DNA of 64,000 nt from Tyto alba. Taxonomy: Eukaryota; Chordata; Aves; Strigiformes; Tytonidae. Of the stretch, positions 1 through 13,573 are shown one piece after another. The notes under the pieces were generated by a model. The model worked only from the letters and a program-made list of their open reading frames with translations. It did no database searches and had not been told where the DNA came from. The position numbers and the translations under genes were made by a program. Where the stretch lies: positions 14,997,518 to 15,061,517 of the forward strand of contig NW_024881313.1 of the NCBI RefSeq assembly GCF_018691265.1, given 5' to 3'. How positions within the stretch are numbered: the first letter of the stretch is position 1; every line of letters starts with the position of its first letter.

Positions 1-51
1 AATGCAAATTCTGACTTATTTCCCACTAGAACTTCTTCATTAGCTACTTAC

Positions 52-105
52 AGCAGGGCCAGGAGGACCAACTCTTCCAGCAGCACCAGGGAAACCAGTC
101 ATGCC
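52..105 (-). CDS. COL1A2: COL1A2 exon 39 (last exon in window)
   Basis: 54 nt, residues 783-800, GMTGFPGAAGRVGPPGPA; human GMTGFPGAAGRTGPPGPS. Donor GTAAGT at 51-46. Positions 1-51 are the start of intron 39; the gene continues beyond the window. Confidence 0.97.
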
Positions 106-195
106 CTAAAGATAAAAGTGATAAAGATTTGGTTTAAAGGAAACAATGACTTCATGAAAATCAACAGTATCAGTGCCAAAAGCCTGAAGACTTAC

Positions 196-249
196 AGGAG
201 GACCAGCATCACCACGAGGGCCTGCGGGACCAGCAGCACCAACGGGACC
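196..249 (-). CDS. COL1A2: COL1A2 exon 38
   Basis: 54 nt, residues 765-782, [18 protein letters not shown]. Contains RGD at 776-778, also present in human at the same place (SRGDGG); in native helix such RGDs are usually cryptic. Confidence 0.97.
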
Positions 250-1233
250 CTAGGTATGAAGGATTTAAAAAGATAGATTAATCAAACAGAGACTGTTAAT
301 ATTTCCTATTTAGAATAAGGGTTCGGTCTCATTCTCATGAAGGTTACGGGCAATTTTGCTTTTTACTTTAACAGAAGGAGGACTGGGCTCAAAACCACAA
401 TTCCTGTCCCGATACTAGGGTAGTAAATTCTCACAGACACTTAAATCAGTATCATAAGGACTGAGAAGAGATGCATAAGGCATTTATGATTCAAATTAAT
501 TCACCTTGCAAATATTACATGGATCTAAGCAAATCTGGAAGTCAAAATGTGACAGACATAGTAAGGCAAAGAACAGTGAGTCCTCTGTTTGCACTGTATG
601 ACTAATACCGTCACGTAATGCAAGGGCCTGGTATTGCTCTATTAGAATCATACAGTAAGAACCCCAAGCCATGTTATCCTCCATCACTTTGCAGTATATG
701 AAATACCAGAGCCTGACTTTCTGCATCATTTCAACCAGTTCCCAATAATGGGCTGCATGCATGTGAAGCAGTATATAGCTTTGGGCTATGGAGGTGTTAG
801 CACATGAAAAGCTTGTGCAAGTAAGTGCAAGTGAGACATTTTCACATATGCTTCTGTATGACTGGGTCTGAAAATCAGACTGTGACAGCACACCCTCTTT
901 TTAAGAGGAAGATACCAACACTCTTAGCTTAGAATTTACCCAGAGCCACCCCCTGAATGGTCCAAGATAGATTGATTTTGCTGATCTTCAGGGCAAGTTG
1001 AAAATTTTTTTTTTTTCTCTTCATTTCCAGACTCACGATCTGAGCCCACATAAATAGACTGACAGAGTTTATATAGCATGTGAAAATCAGTATGGTGGCT
1101 TTCCTCACAGGCTAGTTTGCAGTTTTGTTTCTTTTTTTAATTATCTTTTAAAAGTCCAAGGCTTTCAGGCTAGGATGTTGCTTGCATAGCACAGTTAGGA
1201 ACTATGCATTTTACAAAGACACGGTTCACTTAC

Positions 1234-1341
1234 TGGGGGTCCAGAAGCACCAACTGGGCCAATAGCACCTGGTGGTCCACTTTCACCCTTAGGTCCTTTA
1301 GGTCCACGCTCGCCTTTAGCACCAGGCTGGCCAGCTGCACC
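1234..1341 (-). CDS. COL1A2: COL1A2 exon 37
   Basis: 108 nt, residues 729-764, beginning [20 protein letters not shown] and ending GASGPP. The lysine-rich [11 protein letters not shown] segment is shared with human (GERGAKGPKGE). Confidence 0.97.
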
Positions 1342-1443
1342 CTACGGGTGGAAAAACACACAGAACAAGGAGTTGGAAAAGCATGCAAAGGAAACAGAGG
1401 AATGGCATGGCGTCACTAAGAGGGAAGTGCAAGCAATACTCAC

Positions 1444-1497
1444 AGGAGGTCCAGCAAATCCATTAGGACCTACGGGACCAGGCTCACCGCGTTCACC
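1444..1497 (-). CDS. COL1A2: COL1A2 exon 36
   Basis: 54 nt, residues 711-728, GERGEPGPVGPNGFAGPP. Introns 35 and 36 are short (97 and 102 nt). Confidence 0.97.
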
Positions 1498-1594
1498 CTA
1501 AAGAGAGGACAAAGAAGAGAAGACTGGCTGGAACGGGCTTTTAAAGGGAATTTCTCTGATTGACACAGGAATAGTTGTAGAAATTGCTACTTAC

Positions 1595-1648
1595 AGGGAT
1601 ACCACGGGCACCAGCAGGACCAGCAGGACCAGCAGGACCTCCTTCACC
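1595..1648 (-). CDS. COL1A2: COL1A2 exon 35
   Basis: 54 nt, residues 693-710, GEGGPAGPAGPAGARGIP. Three GPA triplets in a row give a small internal repeat of GGTCCTGCT at DNA level, a place where slippage could change triplet number. Confidence 0.97.
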
Positions 1649-2207
1649 CTATAAGAGATGGCAGAAAACATGACACTGTGGAGGAAGGCCCCACTGCAGT
1701 CAGAACAGTGGTACAGACCTGTATAGCGAGTCTTTCCGTCTCCAATGGAGAGGGTGTTACTGAAAATGCTTCTGTTTTGACCTGCTCTGTATTAAAAATT
1801 TCTAATGATACTCAGACAGGATAAAGAACCATTCTGAGCTAATGTGTGGTTGTTCGTTACCATTTCAAAACCTCTTCTCCCAGTGTGAGGACTGTGGAGA
1901 TTAGCCTTAACTGGGAAGAATTCAGACAAAGCCTAAATCAGAATCTTCTCCCCGCATATCCCGCTGCCATGTAGATGTGCATCCCTTCCCTGCCCTTTTA
2001 GGAAAAGGTTTGGTGTGCTATGGCAAACTTCACTACATAGTTCTGTAGTCTCAATAACCCTTGCCTCTCAAATCTGAAAAACTTGCAGAACTCATGCACA
2101 CTAGAAAGATGGAATTGTCTTTTATGGAACTTCTCTTCTTAAATATTTGTGTGTGGGTAAACTGTATAAACAAACAAGACACTTTGTCATTCAAAGAGTA
2201 GACTTAC

Positions 2208-2261
2208 CCGATCACCAGCACCACCAGCAGGGCCAGGAGCACCAATAGCACCAGGGAGACC
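2208..2261 (-). CDS. COL1A2: COL1A2 exon 34
   Basis: 54 nt, residues 675-692, GLPGAIGAPGPAGGAGDR; human GAPGAVGAPGPAGATGDR. Confidence 0.97.
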
Positions 2262-2835
2262 CTATAGAGCAAGAGACAGGACATAATTTCTAACAAAATG
2301 TAAGCAGGAGTGACTACTTTCAATATTTTTTCTGTTTCCTCCTGGAGACAGGTGTGTGACTTTCTTCCAGCTGCTTTCAATATAAAGGGCACATGATTTT
2401 ATAAACCAAAATTCATTCTGTTATTTTCCTTCCAAACTATGAATTCTAGGACATGCGGACAAAATCTAAAATTAATGATAATTTTGCGTGGCTTTGCAGG
2501 CTGCCTTAAGGATTAGCTGTCTGGGCTGAGCCCATGAAGTTAAAGAGGATAACATCACACTGAACAACTGTCTATGAAATACGAGGTTCTCTGCTGGTCT
2601 AATTTCTCCGCTTGTGTGCATGAAAAGTGAACTTTTCTCTCTCCCCCTAAATTCAAACATCCCTGGACAAGGGGCAACAAAATCATATTGATTTGTATCA
2701 AAAGTGAACAGATGTAAGAGGAAATGCAATGCGGTGGGAAATATGAGTCCCGTACATCCTTTTTAGTCACTGAAGTTCTGAGATGTAGCAAGTTAAACTC
2801 AGGTATAAAAGATACTTAAACCAAAAGATACTTAC

Positions 2836-2889
2836 ACGAGCACCATCTCTTCCTGTTGCACCAGTATCACCTCTCAGACCTGGGGCACC
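2836..2889 (-). CDS. COL1A2: COL1A2 exon 33
   Basis: 54 nt, residues 657-674, GAPGLRGDTGATGRDGAR; human GEPGLRGEIGNPGRDGAR. Confidence 0.97.
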
Positions 2890-4231
2890 CTAGAATACAC
2901 AGAGGGGGAAAAAAAGCATTATATTGGTAACAAACACAATAGTTTGTATGAAAGAAGTCTTGAACTGTTTGCTGAGTATCTATGTATTACTTGCATATCA
3001 TATGAGATGATATTTTTGCTAGTTTTTGGGGGGAATGGACTTTGATTATTATTTAATTCTCATTGCTGAGTATGTACTGACTTGCAAAGTGAGAATCTGC
3101 AGACAAAGGGGACTGGCATACTTTTCAGAATCATGACCCTGCCTCTTTCACAGGAAACCTACATAGTTTCCCCCAGGTGACAAGAATTTTGAATGGAATT
3201 AAAAATTCAAACCCAAGTAGATGTATATTCCAAATGGTGAATGTAAATCCCCCCTTCAAAATCCCTTTTATTTTGGTCAAGAAATAACCATATGTAAAAA
3301 TTCTTTTGGGTATTCATGTTGTACTTTCTATGTGAAGCAGGAAAACAACTGTTAAAAACAGTGATGTCATGAGTGGTCATGTAAAATGCCGTACGTTTCA
3401 TATAACAAAAAGTTATATCCAGGCCATCACTAGTGTCAAGAAATCAGACCAGCGCTCTGTTCTACTTCTTTTAATGCATCCTACTCTTCTGCTTTCATCT
3501 GCATATCAGTACATAGTGTTTTATAAAAAGTTGCAAGCAATTCTTATCTTAATTTCCTTACAACTCCATTGATGCTAAATGACTATGGATATTTTTAATA
3601 ATAAAAAAAAAAGCAGTTTAGAAATCTCAGTTTAAAGTTTAAATAATGAACAGAAGAGAATATAGGATGAGATGTACGTGACAAGATAAAAAATAGTTTT
3701 ATAGATAATTATATGGATAAAGCAGAGGTAACAACAGAACTTGCAACCAGACCTCACAGCTTTACATAAAGGCTTAAATGGCTATAAAGTTTTCTGATTT
3801 TATAGGAAAACTGACATAATCACAGAATTTTTGTATCTGATTTACTTAGATGATAGTCACTGCACCTAGAGCAGTCAAGGATTTCATTGGAGACTCAGTC
3901 CTTTGTGATCAGTAGGTCCATCCCTACTATAAACCCTGTACTCAAAACAGTTTTAGTATTTCTTTACCGAAGATAACTCATTGTTAACCAAACCCATGAA
4001 GAACCAACTGCCACTTAAACCAATTCCAAATGCTGAGCAAAGATCAAAATACAACCTTAGTAAAGACTGTCAGTCCGTTAGACCAGCAAAACATCTACTC
4101 AATGACTAAGTAATACAGTTTCACAGTAAATAAAAGTCGCATTGGGGTAACCTGCAGGTGTTTTAAGTTAATGATATTCAAGCATCTCCCAAACCTCTGC
4201 ATGCAGTAACAAAGCAGGTTGTCCACCTTAC

Positions 4232-4339
4232 CTTTTCACCCTTGCCTCCTGGAACACCAGCAGCACCTCTCTCTCCTGGGATTCCACCGGGGCCAGCAGG
4301 ACCGGGACCACCAGCAGCACCAACATTGCCAGGCTCACC
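4232..4339 (-). CDS. COL1A2: COL1A2 exon 32
   Basis: 108 nt, residues 621-656, beginning [20 protein letters not shown] and ending GVPGGKGEK. It has the unusual Gly-Gly triplets GGP and GGI, which keep Gly at every third position but add a second glycine in X. Confidence 0.97.
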
Positions 4340-5016
4340 CTAGCAGCAGCAGTATAACAGGGTCAAATCATTCACACAATTTGGAACAAAATTCTGTCAC
4401 TACTACTTTGCCCATAATTCTGCTTGCTTGTAAACAGTGTGAGTAGTAGTATTTTGTCTTAAGCTATTGTATTTACTTTACTTTTTCAGCTAGTCAAGAT
4501 GACAGACAGAAACAGTCTGATTCTGTGGTCTTCTGAAGTTTTAGGATGTCCCATACTCCAAACTAAACTTCTGTAGAAAGACTACCCATGAAAATGTTGA
4601 AAACTAAGACCCATATTGAGTTAGCATCAAGCCAATGTTATTTTGGTATATGACAGATGATTATTGTGCTAATGTTTTGGGAAAAAGATTGCTTACTGGA
4701 CACAAGAACTACCCACGTGTAAGTAAAGGTGAGTATTCAGCATGAATTTTGGCCAAAATCTCGGATCCTACCTCAAAATAGAATAATAATATACTCAGCT
4801 GACAAGCTGTATTCAAACTGAGTTCAAACACTAGTTCCCCTCCCATCATCTATAGTGCTAAACATAAAAACCTTTAATAGTGTGGACTAGCTGGGATGGA
4901 GCTTTACCACTTGAAGAAACGACCCAGGGGCTATGGTGTACAGGTAACTACCTATTACTAGTAATCACTTATGCTCTTATGAAAGAAAGTTCTGGATTGC
5001 CTTCATTGGGAATTCA

Positions 5017-7083
<2,067 letters not shown>

Positions 7084-7128
7084 TCTTGGGCCAGCAGGAC
7101 CAGGGACACCAAATTCACCATGAAGACC
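7084..7128 (-). CDS. COL1A2: COL1A2 exon 30
   Basis: 45 nt, residues 573-587, GLHGEFGVPGPAGPR; human has L for V. Confidence 0.97.
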
Positions 7129-7970
7129 CTAGAAGAGAGTAGATGCATTGGTAAAGCTTATTTCTAAAGCAAATTTATTAGCTTAAATTGTGTTTTGTTT
7201 CTTAGCAGAAAATAGGAATGCTTCTCAAATTGCAGCAGCATATTGAAAATCTTCAGACTAAACCCAGTCTTTTAGATACACATAAGAAATCCTTTTTCAT
7301 ATAGCTGTGCAGTATCTCAAAGCACACAAGAGAGTAATTTCTCATCTGAAGAAAGAGTTGGCTATTAAGTTCCAAGCTCATTTTTCAGGTACCTGCAATG
7401 TAAACTCTTTTACAGGGACACAGAGAGATGTAACTATAAATGTTAAAGGTGGTTATGACACATAGAATGCACAGTTTGCAAATTATATCACACACTTTAC
7501 CTGAGCAGAACCTAGAGCCTGAATTACCTCTGAGCTACCTCAGTTGTATGTCATTCCAAATTCACTGAAATCAATTGAAGTGCAAGAGCATACAATTGGA
7601 GTAATGCAGGTTAGATTGAACCTTGAAGATTTCAAAAGAAATCTGAAGGAAAATATTTTTCATGTACTTTCTTGTCTTTTAGGGGAAGTGGCATATTATA
7701 TTGCCGCTTAAGGCCCAAAAAGCAAAGGATTTGCTTTGCTCAGTTTCATAACAAACCTTTGACAAAAGTAGTATGCTGCAAATTCCAATGGACCTTCTTC
7801 ATTTGTGGCTAGCTTTAACAAAAGGGACTATTAAACTTTGCATATAACATGGATTGCTTTGCTGTGGCAGATGGATCCAACGGGCTCTTGCTTCACCACA
7901 TGTGCAATTGTAAACACAATGCTTATGCAATGCCTGCCCCTACTTGTGGAGTACTGTATCCGTCACTCAC

Positions 7971-8024
7971 CCTTTCGCCTGGTTTACCAGCTTCACCAGC
8001 TGGACCCGAGGGACCTGGCAGACC
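7971..8024 (-). CDS. COL1A2: COL1A2 exon 29
   Basis: 54 nt, residues 555-572, GLPGPSGPAGEAGKPGER; one change from human (EVG). Donor GTGAGT. Confidence 0.97.
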
Positions 8025-8123
8025 CTAGGTGTAAAGAAACAAGAATACAAATAGAATTAAGGCAGAAGTACTTCCTGCTTTGTAAACCATAGGTAAGATT
8101 GAGCAGAGCACATAGTTGCTTAC

Positions 8124-8177
8124 CTGGAAGCCAGGAGGACCAGCGGGACCTTGTTCACCCTTTCCACCTTGGTTGCC
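8124..8177 (-). CDS. COL1A2: COL1A2 exon 28
   Basis: 54 nt, residues 537-554, GNQGGKGEQGPAGPPGFQ. Introns 27 and 28 on its two sides are short (126 and 99 nt). Confidence 0.97.
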
Positions 8178-8303
8178 CTGAATGGAATGAAAAACAAGTG
8201 ATTAACTTGGAAGGAGAAATACAGGAAAATGGATTTTAAAATGGGAAGTCCCATTAATGAAAAGTAAATCACCAATTGGGTCTGTGTGGAGGCTGCTACT
8301 TAC

Positions 8304-8357
8304 AGTGACTCCAGGAGGACCTTGAGCACCGTTGTTTCCCTCTGGACCAGGAGCACC
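8304..8357 (-). CDS. COL1A2: COL1A2 exon 27
   Basis: 54 nt, residues 519-536, GAPGPEGNNGAQGPPGVT; human GAPGPDGNNGAQGPPGPQ. Confidence 0.97.
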
Positions 8358-8995
8358 CTAAATGTGTTCAAGCAGAAAGCTGTTATCAAAGTTTTGATTT
8401 GTTATGAATAATATCTCTCTAAAGTGATTCTGTACCAAAACCAAAGGTCTCTGGCTGAACTTAACCATTCACTTGTAAGAGCTTCACTGTCAAAGGGTAC
8501 TAAACATGCTTATAATTTTAAATTTTGGTGATTGTTTTACTTATCACTGCACATTCATCCTTAAGGAAACTTTTTTTTTAATTACGGATTATAGGAACCT
8601 TGCTGACAGCATTTTTCCCACAACAGACCAATTATTTGGTCTCCTAAATGGAAGACTTGCTAAGTGTCAACTATCAGTAAGAAGCTGGAAATTTACAGGA
8701 TAAATTAGAAACCAGATATTATCCTCAGATATTTGTACGAGGAGTGCTATTTTTAACTCTTCACAGGAAGCTAATACCCTAATAATTAATTACCCAATAC
8801 TCAAGAAGGGTAGTTTTCATGTATCCCTTAAGTAACAGTCCCCACTGCCATGAGGCTAGATGAATGCATTCCCAAGTGCTTTCCAATTTCATCATCTATT
8901 CATGCTTGCACAAAACAATGCTATCTTATTACAGAGATTTTGAAAAACTACTTTTTTTCTCTATGAAGGTTAATAAAGAAAACATATGCACGTAC

Positions 8996-9049
8996 CCGTG
9001 GACCAGCAAGACCAACATTGCCTTTTTCACCAGGTTTGCCAGGTTCACC
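8996..9049 (-). CDS. COL1A2: COL1A2 exon 26
   Basis: 54 nt, residues 501-518, GEPGKPGEKGNVGLAGPR. Donor CGG|GTACGT is the least typical in the set but still a strong U1 match. Confidence 0.97.
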
Positions 9050-9819
9050 CTGAAGTTGAAACAAACAGATACAGAAGTTAACCAGGACTTCATGTTAGAC
9101 TCAGTTTAAACTACTAAACAGACCGATACTCTCCTTGCTGGAAGACATATTGTAGCATTACTTTAACTGTAATTAAATCACCCACAAGCTCTATCTGCCT
9201 TGTTGAACCACTTAGAAAGAATAGCTCAAAAATAAATGTCTTTTCAAAGCTCCATTCCTTTAGTTTTTGAGATTATAATTCATGACACTCTGCATAGCAT
9301 CCTATGCAATACACTATATATATGTCTGCATGTGTGTGTATGTATAGTAACACCACAAATCCAGGAAATGATTATCTGTGGCCTCTGTGTGACATGTCAG
9401 GAGCCCCACTGAAATCACTGGTAGCTCTTCTTCTAAATGAGTGAGCTTTGGATTGTTCTCCATAAATAACAATACTCTGGATCTGAAACTAAGGCTCAGT
9501 GGCTAAATTTTACGGAACTTTAAGTGCACATACAGAAATGATGAAATGGATATGCAGAAATTATAATATAGATATATATTATTCTAATCACTTCAATGTC
9601 CAAATATTCCTAAACTAATAAAATTGTTTTTCATTTGTTTAATAGTATTTTAGGTAACCAGAAAATAATTTAAAATGGAACTCTTGCATGTAAGTGGATG
9701 CCATCCAGTAAGCAGTACAGGACAACACATGTTGATGTGCTTGATTGTTAGAGTTGGGAACCTATAGATTAGTCTGGAAATACCTTCATAGTAATAGAAA
9801 GTTTCTATACTGTACTTAC

Positions 9820-9918
9820 AGTGGGACCTTTTGGTCCAGGGAATCCAATGTTGCCAGGCTCACCTCTGTTACCAGCTGGACCGATTGGCCCAACCCTACC
9901 GTCTGCTCCAGGGAAACC
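9820..9918 (-). CDS. COL1A2: COL1A2 exon 25
   Basis: 99 nt, residues 468-500, beginning [20 protein letters not shown] and ending GFPGPKGPT, the last 14 residues identical to human. Confidence 0.97.
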
Positions 9919-10301
9919 CTAGAAAAAGAAATCATACTATTAAATGGCTGGGATAATTTAATTATCAGTTTTAGGAGAAATGTGTACCGACAGGAAGCAA
10001 ATGCCATTTAACTTTTAAATACTGTCTATACATTGCGTGCTCATGCTTTCCTCCATTTTTCTCCTTTTTCTAGAACTGTGTATTTCTTCTTCCCCTTACA
10101 GGACACAGGCCTGATCTGAGACCCACAGAAATGAATGGAAAGTTTCCTACTGATCTTCGCAGTAATATGGTGGTAAAGTCTTGCTGGTTTTACACAGTGT
10201 TGTGTTAGAGCTCAGTGCTGAGATGTCTGCTTTTTAAAATCTCAGTTTATGTCTATGTTGCACATGCAATGGGGAAATGGAACAAAAAGGAAGGTACTTA
10301 C

Positions 10302-10355
10302 AACAGGACCTTCCTTGCCAGCGGGGCCTGGGCTTCCAGGCTGACCTGGGAGACC
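10302..10355 (-). CDS. COL1A2: COL1A2 exon 24
   Basis: 54 nt, residues 450-467, GLPGQPGSPGPAGKEGPV; human GLPGSPGNIGPAGKEGPV. Confidence 0.97.
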
Positions 10356-11229
10356 CTGAAAAAGGAAATGTTTCATGAGAAAGGAAAAGGAAACCAACTC
10401 ACCAAACAATTAACCAGAATTTTTTTCTATCTGTGTGCATGCAGACACACAGACACCAAGTTATCAACATACACTGTGGAGACAGGACTGTATGTCCTAT
10501 CAAGTTTACATCTAAAACACTGAAGTTTAATTTGGTGGTGTGTGCTCCCATGCCAGTTGAAAATCTGTATAGGCAAGTACATGTTTCACTCAGATAAACT
10601 CACAGAGGCTCTACTTTAGCAGAGAAACTGCTTAAATGTTTGCAGATGCCTAATTGTTCACATGTGCATTGAAAACTCTTTCACTTCATGGGGTGGAGTA
10701 GGGTAGGAAGAGAAAGAGTAGATTAAAGATGATAAAACAATGACATGGACATAATCTGGCTGCAGCATCCACTAAAAGTGGATGGCTGTCTTCAATGAAA
10801 TCACTTGCAAAATAAAATTGAAATAATTGAGATCAGCCATCTCACATCATTTTAGTAGGGTTAGCTTTTCTTTTAGTTAGTTGAAGAGGACACACACTCT
10901 TCATTTGTGATCTTAATGATCACATTCTGTAAATAATCACAAGTGGAACTGCCTGTCAGAAGTCAATGCAGTATCCAGTACAAAGGGACACTGCTCCACG
11001 ACAAGGCAATCAAATGCTACCACATACAAAAGAAAGTAATTTCAGTAAACATTTGATGCTTCTTGATCATTTCCTCATGGATGTTTTTTCAACAGAGCTG
11101 TGGAAGTGCCCTAATTGTGGTTAGCACAGGCTGAATATTTGCAGTTGGATTCTGAATAATTTTGTCTCTAAATTGTAAGTAATTTTGTTTTTGCATAGTT
11201 CAAACTTACACCACAGAGTTCAAACTTAC

Positions 11230-11328
11230 TCTTGGACCCATTAGACCAGGCTCACCAGGACGGCCACCATCACCATTAGGACCCTTAGCACCAACAGGCC
11301 CACTAGCACCACGGTTACCAGCAGGTCC
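11230..11328 (-). CDS. COL1A2: COL1A2 exon 23
   Basis: 99 nt, residues 417-449, beginning [20 protein letters not shown] and ending GEPGLMGPR. Same size as human. An alternative-looking TTCAAACTTAC duplicate lies just left of the donor (the 'caaactta' block occurs twice within 20 nt in the intron). Confidence 0.97.
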
Positions 11329-11438
11329 CTATCAAAATAAATAAAATGAAAAAAATAAGGCAGAAGTAGCAAAAAGCATCACACATCTGTATATAAAATA
11401 AGATGGTTTAGAAATAGTGATTCAGACAGAAGTCTTAC

Positions 11439-11492
11439 CATGACACCAGCTCTGCCATCAGCTCCAGGGAGACCACGAGATCCAGGCACACC
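11439..11492 (-). CDS. COL1A2: COL1A2 exon 22
   Basis: 54 nt, residues 399-416, GVPGSRGLPGADGRAGVM; human starts GSP. The exon ends in an ATG Met codon at the donor, as in human. Confidence 0.97.
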
Positions 11493-12357
11493 CTGCAAGT
11501 GAACACAAAAAATGTCAAGAAAGGGAAAGAAATAAATCTGTTCCTGTAAAGTGTATAGTGCTTGATAAATTTCAGCCTTCCAAGCAGGTCTGATGAATTT
11601 GAGGTAAGTGCAGCTCTAAGCACACACAGCTCAGTGTAAATGTATATGGCAAAAGAAATCTCTCTCACTTCCTTTAGATTTCTTTAAATTCTAACCTGCT
11701 TGTATCAGAGCATTTTCAGTGTTCATTGTAATCTAACAGTGGCTCTAGGCAGTATCTAGGATCCCACGAACTGGTCTACACAGTTTTACCTTCACTTCTC
11801 TATAGCGAGTTGCTGGCTTCTCTATGACTCTGTACACCCTACCCAAGGTACAATACCGAATCTTTATCTCTACCAATAAAATCTAGTGGTAACACTGCCA
11901 TTTTTCCTGCTATTTTTCCTGTGAATTCTTTTCCTGCATAAGAAGCCACATGCCTCCCAGAGTTCCTCACCCAGTGAAAAGGGTACTAGGCACCCTTGAA
12001 GAAACTGAATTTAAACTTTTTGCCTCACATTATGTGTGAGCCATTACCTGTTTTAAGCAGTTAAATCCTCTCACAGAGCTTCAAGAATAATGAAAGACAG
12101 TTCAGTAAGTATTACACATTGGATAAATCAAAGCAACCTCTAGTTATTTGAGGGATAAGATAGTAAACATCATTAATACAAAGCAAAAATAGTTTTGGCC
12201 CCAACTAATCAAAAGGCTCAGAATTGCAAATGATCTTTGCTTAGCAGCATTAATGTAAATTTAATTACTCAGAATTACTTAATTTGACTTTGTGACTCTA
12301 ACTTTGTTTCCTCTTTCCTTTTTGCTTCTACTACCAGAACATGAAAAGAAAACTTAC

Positions 12358-12465
12358 TCTTAGACCAGCAGGGCCCGGGGGACCAGCAGAGCCAGGTTCA
12401 CCATTGCTGCCTCTCTTGCCTTCCTCACCACTGGGACCAGGAGGGCCAGCGGGTCCAGCAGCACC
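12358..12465 (-). CDS. COL1A2: COL1A2 exon 21
   Basis: 108 nt (double 54), residues 363-398, beginning [20 protein letters not shown] and ending [16 protein letters not shown] is shared with human. Confidence 0.97.
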
Positions 12466-12565
12466 CTATTCCAGGCAAACAGAGAAAAAGAAGAAATCAG
12501 ATGCTGTGTTGCACATACTAGCAGGGTTTTTCATTGAAAAAACCTTCACATGTTGCTATACTTAC

Positions 12566-12619
12566 AGGCTCACCCTTGTTACCACTTTCTCCCTTAGCAC
12601 CAGCAGGGCCTGGTTCACC
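12566..12619 (-). CDS. COL1A2: COL1A2 exon 20
   Basis: 54 nt, residues 345-362, GEPGPAGAKGESGNKGEP; one change from human. Confidence 0.97.
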
Positions 12620-13140
12620 CTACAGTCCAAAACAGAAAGAGATCACAGAATTAAGCATCATTCCAAAAATCTCTCTTCTACCTGGACAGCTTTTTCACAA
12701 GTCAAAACACTCTTTAATCATCCAATGCCATGTCTGCCTCTATTGTGATAAATGGTCAATGAATATAACTGTATTTTTGGCTTAACAGGCATCAAAACAA
12801 ACATGTTAAAGATGATTAGAAATTACAGTAATTTAACTGTGTCACATTCAGGGCTGGTTCCTCTACTGAGGATACCCACTGAGGGCCTGATTGTGAGATT
12901 GCTGCCACATCTATCTTGATACTATCGACACGGAGAGAGCTTAACAGTCCTTGCACTCAAAGGGAGTGCAAAGTGAACCTCCTCAGTGAGACACAGAAAT
13001 GAACTCCAACGTTTAATTATAGTGGAACAAGAAAAAATGTCTGTATTAAATACAAAAATGTATCCAGAGGAAATCTTTTACAACTATGGACACTGTGTCC
13101 AGTTTTCAAATGAAGACATGGAATATACAAGGTCACTTAC

Positions 13141-13239
13141 AACAAGTCCCCTAGCACCACTAGGACCAGAAGGGCCGGGAGGACCAGGAATACCACGGGG
13201 ACCGGGCAGACCAGGAGCACCAGCAACACCAGGAAGACC
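13141..13239 (-). CDS. COL1A2: COL1A2 exon 19
   Basis: 99 nt, residues 312-344, beginning [20 protein letters not shown] and ending GARGLV. The middle ([10 protein letters not shown]) differs from human (PVGAAGATGA) and is richer in proline, which should raise local helix stability. Confidence 0.97.
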
Positions 13240-13348
13240 CTGTCCAACAGAGAGCAAAAAAGGTATTATGGGCCCATTATCTTTTCTGTTGCCTTAACTG
13301 AATTGGGGTTTTTTTAGAGCAAACAAGTGTGAATATGACTGTACTTAC

Positions 13349-13393
13349 AGCTGCACCTTTAGCCCCTGGAAGACCATTAGCACCAGGGTTGCC
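13349..13393 (-). CDS. COL1A2: COL1A2 exon 18
   Basis: 45 nt, residues 297-311, GNPGANGLPGAKGAA; one change from human (GLT). Confidence 0.97.
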
Positions 13394-13474
13394 CTATTAA
13401 GAAAGATAATAACACTGGTTAATTCAGAGTCTCAAGTGCACCCATCTAACAATAAAGTCTGGCAAGTTACTCAC

Positions 13475-13573
13475 TGGAGGGCCAACAGGACCACTGGAAC
13501 CAGGAAGTCCAATCTCTCCTCTTGGACCAGCAGGACCACTGGGACCAACATTACCAGCCGGTCCAATTTCACC
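13475..13573 (-). CDS. COL1A2: COL1A2 exon 17
   Basis: 99 nt, residues 264-296, beginning [20 protein letters not shown] and ending SGPVGPP. Eleven triplets without interruption, same size as in human. Confidence 0.97.

Larger units (their letters stand above)
7129..12357 (-). other. COL1A2 introns 21-29, non-coding parts
   Basis: Introns above 300 nt: 29 (842 nt), 26 (638), 25 (770), 24 (383), 23 (874), 21 (865). AT-rich, with a small TA/TG-rich patch at about 9311-9346. No gene, RNA gene or clear repeat element recognised. Confidence 0.6.

Noticed and set aside
9311..9346. TA/TG-rich patch as a microsatellite
   Set aside because: Too short and interrupted to count as a distinct repeat feature.
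11204..11229. Duplicate 'caaactta' donor-like sequence next to exon 23
   Set aside because: The copy further left would extend the exon out of the Gly-X-Y pattern with non-collagen residues; the 11229 border gives the conserved 99-nt exon.
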